From: Thermoplasmata archaeon
GTDB lineage: Archaea; Thermoplasmatota; Thermoplasmata; Thermoplasmatales; Thermoplasmataceae
Direction: 5' to 3'
Length of the DNA stretch: 9,695 bases
NCBI GenBank assembly: GCA_021826795.1
Contig: JAKAYM010000068.1
Location: forward strand, 1 to 9,695
The stretch's first letter is position 1; each line of letters begins with the position of its first letter. The notes below the pieces were generated by a model. The model made no database searches, was not told the DNA's origin, and was given only the letters and a program-made list of their open reading frames with translations. A program made the position numbers and the translations under genes. Of this stretch, positions 6,583-9,695 are shown piece by piece.

Positions 6583-8111
6583 CTGACTGGGAAATAATAG
6601 GAAAGGCTACACAGTTTATAGCAGAGGAAATGGGAGTTGCACTGAAACGATCGGCAATTTCTCCCAATATAAGGGAGAGAATGGATCATAGCTGTGCCGT
6701 GCTGGATTCAGCCGGCAGGATCATTGCGCAGGCAGAACATATACCTGTTCATCTGGGTTCATTTAAAATCGGGTCCAGAAACATTATCAATTATATGAGA
6801 GAACATAACATAACATTGAAAAAAGATGAGATGCTCATAACAAATGATCCATACATATCAGGAACACATCTCAACGATGTCACAATTATAGCACCTGTTT
6901 ACCATGATGGAAAGATATTCTGTTATGTCATAAACAAGGCACACAATGTTGATGTTGGAGGACCAGTTTTCGGAAGTCTCAATCCTGATGCAAGGAATCT
7001 CTATCAGGAAGGGCTAATAATACCGCCTGTAATCATTACTGATGATATAATCAAAATGATCCTTGCAAATTTCAAGGACCCTGAAACTGCAAGAGGGGAT
7101 CTGAATGCCCAGATATCTGCAAATAAGATGGGAATAAACAGGATAAACGAATTAAAATCAAAATACGGTGCGGATGAAATTCTTTCTTCCTGGAATTCAC
7201 TCATAGAGCATTCACGAGAATTGTCTCTAATGGCATTAAAATCATGGCAATCCGGGGAATATACCGCAGAGGATTACCTGGAAAAGGGCATTGAAAAAAT
7301 AAACATAGATATAAAACTGGAGATCGGTGAATACGGAGTCATAGCAGATTTTCAGGGCACACACGGTGAGATAGAATATCCTCTCAACGCAGTGGAGGGA
7401 GTAACATTTTCAGCAGTGGCATATGCCATAAGAAGTGCTATGCGCTATTCTATACCCACAAATGACGGATTCTACTCTATTATTACAATAAAAGCACCCT
7501 ATGGGTCTCTGGTAAACCCTGAGAATAATTACCCCGTTTCCGGAGGAAATGTTGAAACGACACAGAGAATAGCAGATGTTACACTGAGGGCCTTGAGCGA
7601 GTTTCTGGATTACATACCGGCAGCCTCATCAGGAACAATGATGAACATAATGATGGGTGGCAAGATCGGGAATAAATACTGGTCCTATTACGAAACCATC
7701 GGTGGTGGAAATGGCGGGAGGTATGATTCCAATGGAGAATCCGGAATACATAGCAATATGACCAATACACTGAACACCCCGGTGGAGATTGCCGAAAAGG
7801 AATATCCCTTTTTCTTCACAAGAAACAATCTAAGAAAGAACAGCTACGGCAAGGGGAAATACCACGGCGGTGAAGGAATAGTAAGATCATTCAGGGTAAG
7901 AAGCAGGACATATATATCAGTTATAGCAGATAGGTTCATAATTCCACCATGGGGTCTCAAGGGCGGATTTCCGGGGAAAACAGGCAAACTATATATAATC
8001 AGCAACGGTAAGAAGAAATCAATGCCGAGCAAGTTTTCAACTGTCCTGGAGGAAAATGATGAGGTTATAGTTGAAACTCCAGGAGGAGCGGCATACGGGG
8101 AAAAGCAATAA
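6579..8111 (+). CDS. hyuB: Hydantoinase/5-oxoprolinase family protein, subunit B
   Basis: Partner of HyuA; in this family the B subunit carries the metal site and completes the reaction on the phosphorylated intermediate. The 510-residue length is at the short end of normal. Family blocks in order: [19 protein letters not shown] (33-51, D36), [11 protein letters not shown] (52-62, H54 and H58), [14 protein letters not shown] (88-101, D90, H97 and D100), [11 protein letters not shown] (119-129, H122 and D125), [10 protein letters not shown] (142-151), and near the C-terminus the [14 protein letters not shown] and [11 protein letters not shown] stretches. These acidic and histidine residues are the likely metal and substrate ligands by family analogy. 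Start at 6579 is fixed by GGTGA four bases upstream and the ATGA overlap with hyuA, so the two are translated together, probably in equal amounts. T-rich DNA follows the stop codon. Confidence 0.93.
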   Translation: MTDWEIIGKATQFIAEEMGVALKRSAISPNIRERMDHSCAVLDSAGRIIAQAEHIPVHLGSFKIGSRNIINYMREHNITLKKDEMLITNDPYISGTHLNDVTIIAPVYHDGKIFCYVINKAHNVDVGGPVFGSLNPDARNLYQEGLIIPPVIITDDIIKMILANFKDPETARGDLNAQISANKMGINRINELKSKYGADEILSSWNSLIEHSRELSLMALKSWQSGEYTAEDYLEKGIEKINIDIKLEIGEYGVIADFQGTHGEIEYPLNAVEGVTFSAVAYAIRSAMRYSIPTNDGFYSIITIKAPYGSLVNPENNYPVSGGNVETTQRIADVTLRALSEFLDYIPAASSGTMMNIMMGGKIGNKYWSYYETIGGGNGGRYDSNGESGIHSNMTNTLNTPVEIAEKEYPFFFTRNNLRKNSYGKGKYHGGEGIVRSFRVRSRTYISVIADRFIIPPWGLKGGFPGKTGKLYIISNGKKKSMPSKFSTVLEENDEVIVETPGGAAYGEKQ

Positions 8112-8113
8112 TA

Positions 8114-8127
8114 TATTTTATTTTTAT
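8114..8127 (+). terminator. T-rich putative terminator after hyuAB
   Basis: TATTTTATTTTTAT begins 3 nt after the hyuB stop codon, and a second tract (TTTATTTTTCTG, 8161-8172) follows. Tandem T-rich tracts without a hairpin are the usual form of intrinsic termination in archaea. Confidence 0.5.
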
Positions 8128-8194
8128 AATACTCACCTTATATTAGAACCATCAAGACTGTTTATTTTTCTGTTAATTTCATTAAGCATCTGAT

Positions 8195-8202
8195 TTTATA
8201 TA
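8195..8202 (+). promoter_or_regulatory. TATA box for xthA
   Basis: TTTATATA, the cleanest archaeal TATA box in the window, is centred about 24-25 nt before the ATG at 8223. It is separated from hyuB by T-rich tracts, so xthA is very probably transcribed on its own as a leaderless message. Confidence 0.7.
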
Positions 8203-8222
8203 TAAAGTAATAATTCTAATCT

Positions 8223-8978
8223 ATGAAAATCATGTCCTGGAATGTTAATGGCTTGAGAGCTGCAATCAAAAATGGAATTATAGACATAATAAAAAAAGAA
8301 AATCCTGATATAGTACTTATGCAGGAGGTCAAGGTGGATAAAGTCAATATTCCAGAGGAAATTCACCATCTTGGATATAAAATATATATAAATTCTGCAG
8401 ATAAGAAGGGTTACAGCGGCACAATGACTCTAAGCAGAGACGAACCAGTAGAGTATACAGAGGGCATTGGCAATCCAGAATTCGATTCAGAGGGAAGGAC
8501 ACAGACACTGGAATATGAAAATTTTTACCTTATTAACTCATATTTCCCAAATTCCCAGCACGGCCTGCCCAGACTGGATTTCAAGCTCAAATTCAATGAA
8601 GAAATCCTGGCATACATGGATCGTTTAAATAAAAAGAAACCCATCATAATCACGGGAGATTTCAATGTTGCCCATGAAGAAATAGATATAGCAAGGCCAA
8701 AAGGAAATGAGATGAATCCAGGATTCACAGAGGAAGAGCGAAAGTCCATGACGGAAATATTATCACATGGATATACAGATACATATAGATATTTCCATAA
8801 AGAACCCGGGCATTATTCATGGTGGTCATACAGGTTCAATGCCCGTGAAAAGAATATAGGATGGCGTATAGATTATTTCGTTGTAAGTGATACTTTTATG
8901 AGTCATATTGAAGACTCAAAAATACTTGAAAATGTTACCGGTTCAGATCATGCGCCACTGGAGCTTTTAATAAAATAA
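8223..8978 (+). CDS. xthA: Exodeoxyribonuclease III / AP endonuclease
   Basis: Metal-dependent nuclease of the ExoIII/APE1 family that cuts DNA 5' to abasic sites in base-excision repair and usually has 3'-5' exonuclease and 3'-repair activity. Length 251, normal. Catalytic residues are all in place: N7 in MSWNVNGLRA, E35 in LMQEVK, Y107 in NSYFPNSQ, D146 and N148 in TGDFNVA, D217 in GWRIDYFV, and D242-H243 in the final SDHAP. WWSYR (200-204), with NIGWRIDYF just after, is the conserved DNA-binding surface segment. No fusion or extra domain is seen. The ATG at 8223 places SWNVNG at the N-terminus as expected and has a strong TATA box about 25 nt upstream. Depurination is fast in hot acid, so such a gene is expected in a thermoacidophile. 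It converges with the molybdopterin gene across a 4-bp gap. Confidence 0.95.
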   Translation: MKIMSWNVNGLRAAIKNGIIDIIKKENPDIVLMQEVKVDKVNIPEEIHHLGYKIYINSADKKGYSGTMTLSRDEPVEYTEGIGNPEFDSEGRTQTLEYENFYLINSYFPNSQHGLPRLDFKLKFNEEILAYMDRLNKKKPIIITGDFNVAHEEIDIARPKGNEMNPGFTEEERKSMTEILSHGYTDTYRYFHKEPGHYSWWSYRFNAREKNIGWRIDYFVVSDTFMSHIEDSKILENVTGSDHAPLELLIK

Positions 8979-8982
8979 TAAA

Positions 8983-9591
8983 TTATTTATCTACTATTGA
9001 ATGCCTCTTTATTTTCTTCCATGCAAAGCCCTTGAATCTTTCCTGATCTTCTACTTTGCCTCTTTCATGGTAACCGTAGGCTTCCCAGTAACCATCCTCA
9101 TACTTTTCCATTATTCTGATCTCGGTTACCCATTTAGCGCTCTTCCATCCGTACAGAGAAGGTATGAATGGTCGTGCCGGGAATCCATGCTTAATTCCCA
9201 GAGGCTTATCATCTATTCTCAGGGCAAGTATGCTTTTTTCATCCATCGCATCATCAAAGGGAACCGGTGTATCATATCCGTCAGCACAAACAAACATTAC
9301 CCATTCAGCCTCCTGTGAAGGATCTGATTTTATTATAATATCATGCAATGACGGTCCTGTAAATTTTGCGTCCTTTATTGACCATTTGGTGACACAGTTA
9401 AAATCCGAAATATACTCAATTCCCATCATTCTGTTCAGTTCACCGTATGTATACTCCGCCGGTTTCCCCACAAGTCCTGTGACCTTCAGCGACCATTTAT
9501 TCTCATCTATGGAAGGACCATTCAATGCATCATAAATTATCCAGTTATTAACATAATACTGGCCTGGATTTTTTACCTCAACTTTATCCAT
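8983..9591 (-). CDS. Cytoplasmic molybdopterin-dependent oxidoreductase, sulfite oxidase fold
   Basis: Belongs to the sulfite oxidase/YedY (COG2041) group of molybdopterin enzymes; substrate unknown. The 202 residues hold only the cofactor domain: C66 in DFNCVTKWS is the expected molybdenum-ligating cysteine, followed by WVMFVCADGYDTPVPFDDA (97-115), LALRIDDKPL (122-131) and HGFPARPFIPSLYGWKSAKW (135-154), all typical of the fold. GYWEAYGYHERG (167-178) replaces the region that leads into the dimerisation domain of animal and plant sulfite oxidases, which is absent. There is no twin-arginine signal, no heme domain and no membrane segment, so it should act in the cytosol, with an unknown electron acceptor. 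ATG 9591 has a TATA box about 24 nt upstream. No molybdenum cofactor or transport genes are nearby. It could reduce or oxidise sulfur or nitrogen compounds; the sequence does not say which. Confidence 0.88.
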   Translation of the reverse strand: MDKVEVKNPGQYYVNNWIIYDALNGPSIDENKWSLKVTGLVGKPAEYTYGELNRMMGIEYISDFNCVTKWSIKDAKFTGPSLHDIIIKSDPSQEAEWVMFVCADGYDTPVPFDDAMDEKSILALRIDDKPLGIKHGFPARPFIPSLYGWKSAKWVTEIRIMEKYEDGYWEAYGYHERGKVEDQERFKGFAWKKIKRHSIVDK

Positions 9592-9610
9592 AGTTTAATC
9601 ATATTCACCT

Positions 9611-9618
9611 AATATTTA
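9611..9618 (-). promoter_or_regulatory. TATA box for the molybdopterin enzyme gene
   Basis: On the minus strand this reads TAAATATT, centred about 24 nt before the ATG at 9591, again fitting a leaderless message. AT-rich surroundings make the exact box uncertain. Confidence 0.45.
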
Positions 9619-9654
9619 ACAATTTTTTAAAATAATTTTGACTTGCATAAAGGA

Positions 9655-9661
9655 TTATATA
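9655..9661 (+). promoter_or_regulatory. Possible TATA box of a rightward gene at the window edge
   Basis: TTATATA lies between the leftward molybdopterin gene and the right edge. Its centre is only about 19 nt before the ATG at 9677, shorter than the 23-27 nt seen elsewhere in the window, so either the next gene starts a little further right or another box is used (CATAAAGG at 9646-9653 is about 27 nt away). Confidence 0.35.
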
Positions 9662-9676
9662 CTCCCAGCATACATA

Positions 9677-9695
9677 ATGACAGCAATTGGAGACT
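9677..9695 (+). CDS. Possible first codons of a divergent gene, cut by the window edge
   Basis: ATG at 9677 opens a frame reading MTAIGD to the edge. A TATA-like box lies upstream and a divergent gene would be expected here, but only six codons are visible, so this may not be the true start or a gene at all. Confidence 0.25.

Noticed and set aside
9164..9535. Open frame of 123 codons opposite the molybdopterin enzyme gene
   Set aside because: The minus-strand gene has clear family motifs and its own TATA box; this frame has none and is a shadow.

Overview
The window looks like a stretch of chromosome from a thermoacidophilic euryarchaeon, most likely of the order Thermoplasmatales (a relative of Ferroplasma, Acidiplasma, Cuniculiplasma, Picrophilus or Thermoplasma); I cannot fix the genus. 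The reasons are: archaeal-only or archaeal-type genes (CDP-archaeol synthase, type II methionine aminopeptidase, Pth2, a COG3620-type HTH-CBS regulator), AT-rich DNA with heavy use of ATA, AGA and AGG codons, and TATA boxes placed about 23-27 nt before start codons, the layout of leaderless archaeal transcripts. No rRNA, tRNA, CRISPR array, insertion sequence or phage gene was found. The DNA is densely coding and has no gene-free stretch longer than about 140 bases.

Layout, left to right. (1) The tail of a small membrane protein whose reading frame is open to the left edge. (2) map, convergent with tmk, the two stop codons directly abutting. (3) A 95-bp divergent promoter region, from which tmk reads leftward and a tight rightward operon begins: HTH-CBS regulator, carS (8-bp overlap), pth2 (7-bp overlap). 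(4) A DUF763 gene of unknown function, probably starting at a GTG with its own TATA box. (5) After a 141-bp gap, hyuA-hyuB (4-bp ATGA overlap), an ATP-dependent hydantoinase/5-oxoprolinase-type enzyme. (6) xthA, an exonuclease III-type AP endonuclease with its own strong TATA box. (7) On the minus strand, 4 bp beyond xthA, a small cytoplasmic sulfite-oxidase-fold molybdopterin enzyme, followed by a divergent promoter region at the right edge.

How the genes work together. Most are housekeeping: N-terminal methionine removal, dTTP supply, recycling of stalled peptidyl-tRNA, archaeal lipid head-group activation and base-excision repair. HyuAB suits an organism living on peptides, because pyroglutamate and other cyclic amides form readily from Gln and Glu in heat and acid; its substrate cannot be read from sequence. 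The most interesting unit is the regulator-carS-pth2 operon, where a ligand-sensing DNA-binding protein is translationally overlapped with a committed step of membrane lipid synthesis, and an AT-rich inverted repeat lies at the regulator's own predicted transcription start. No clearly new biological system is evident; the findings are mostly modest and testable.
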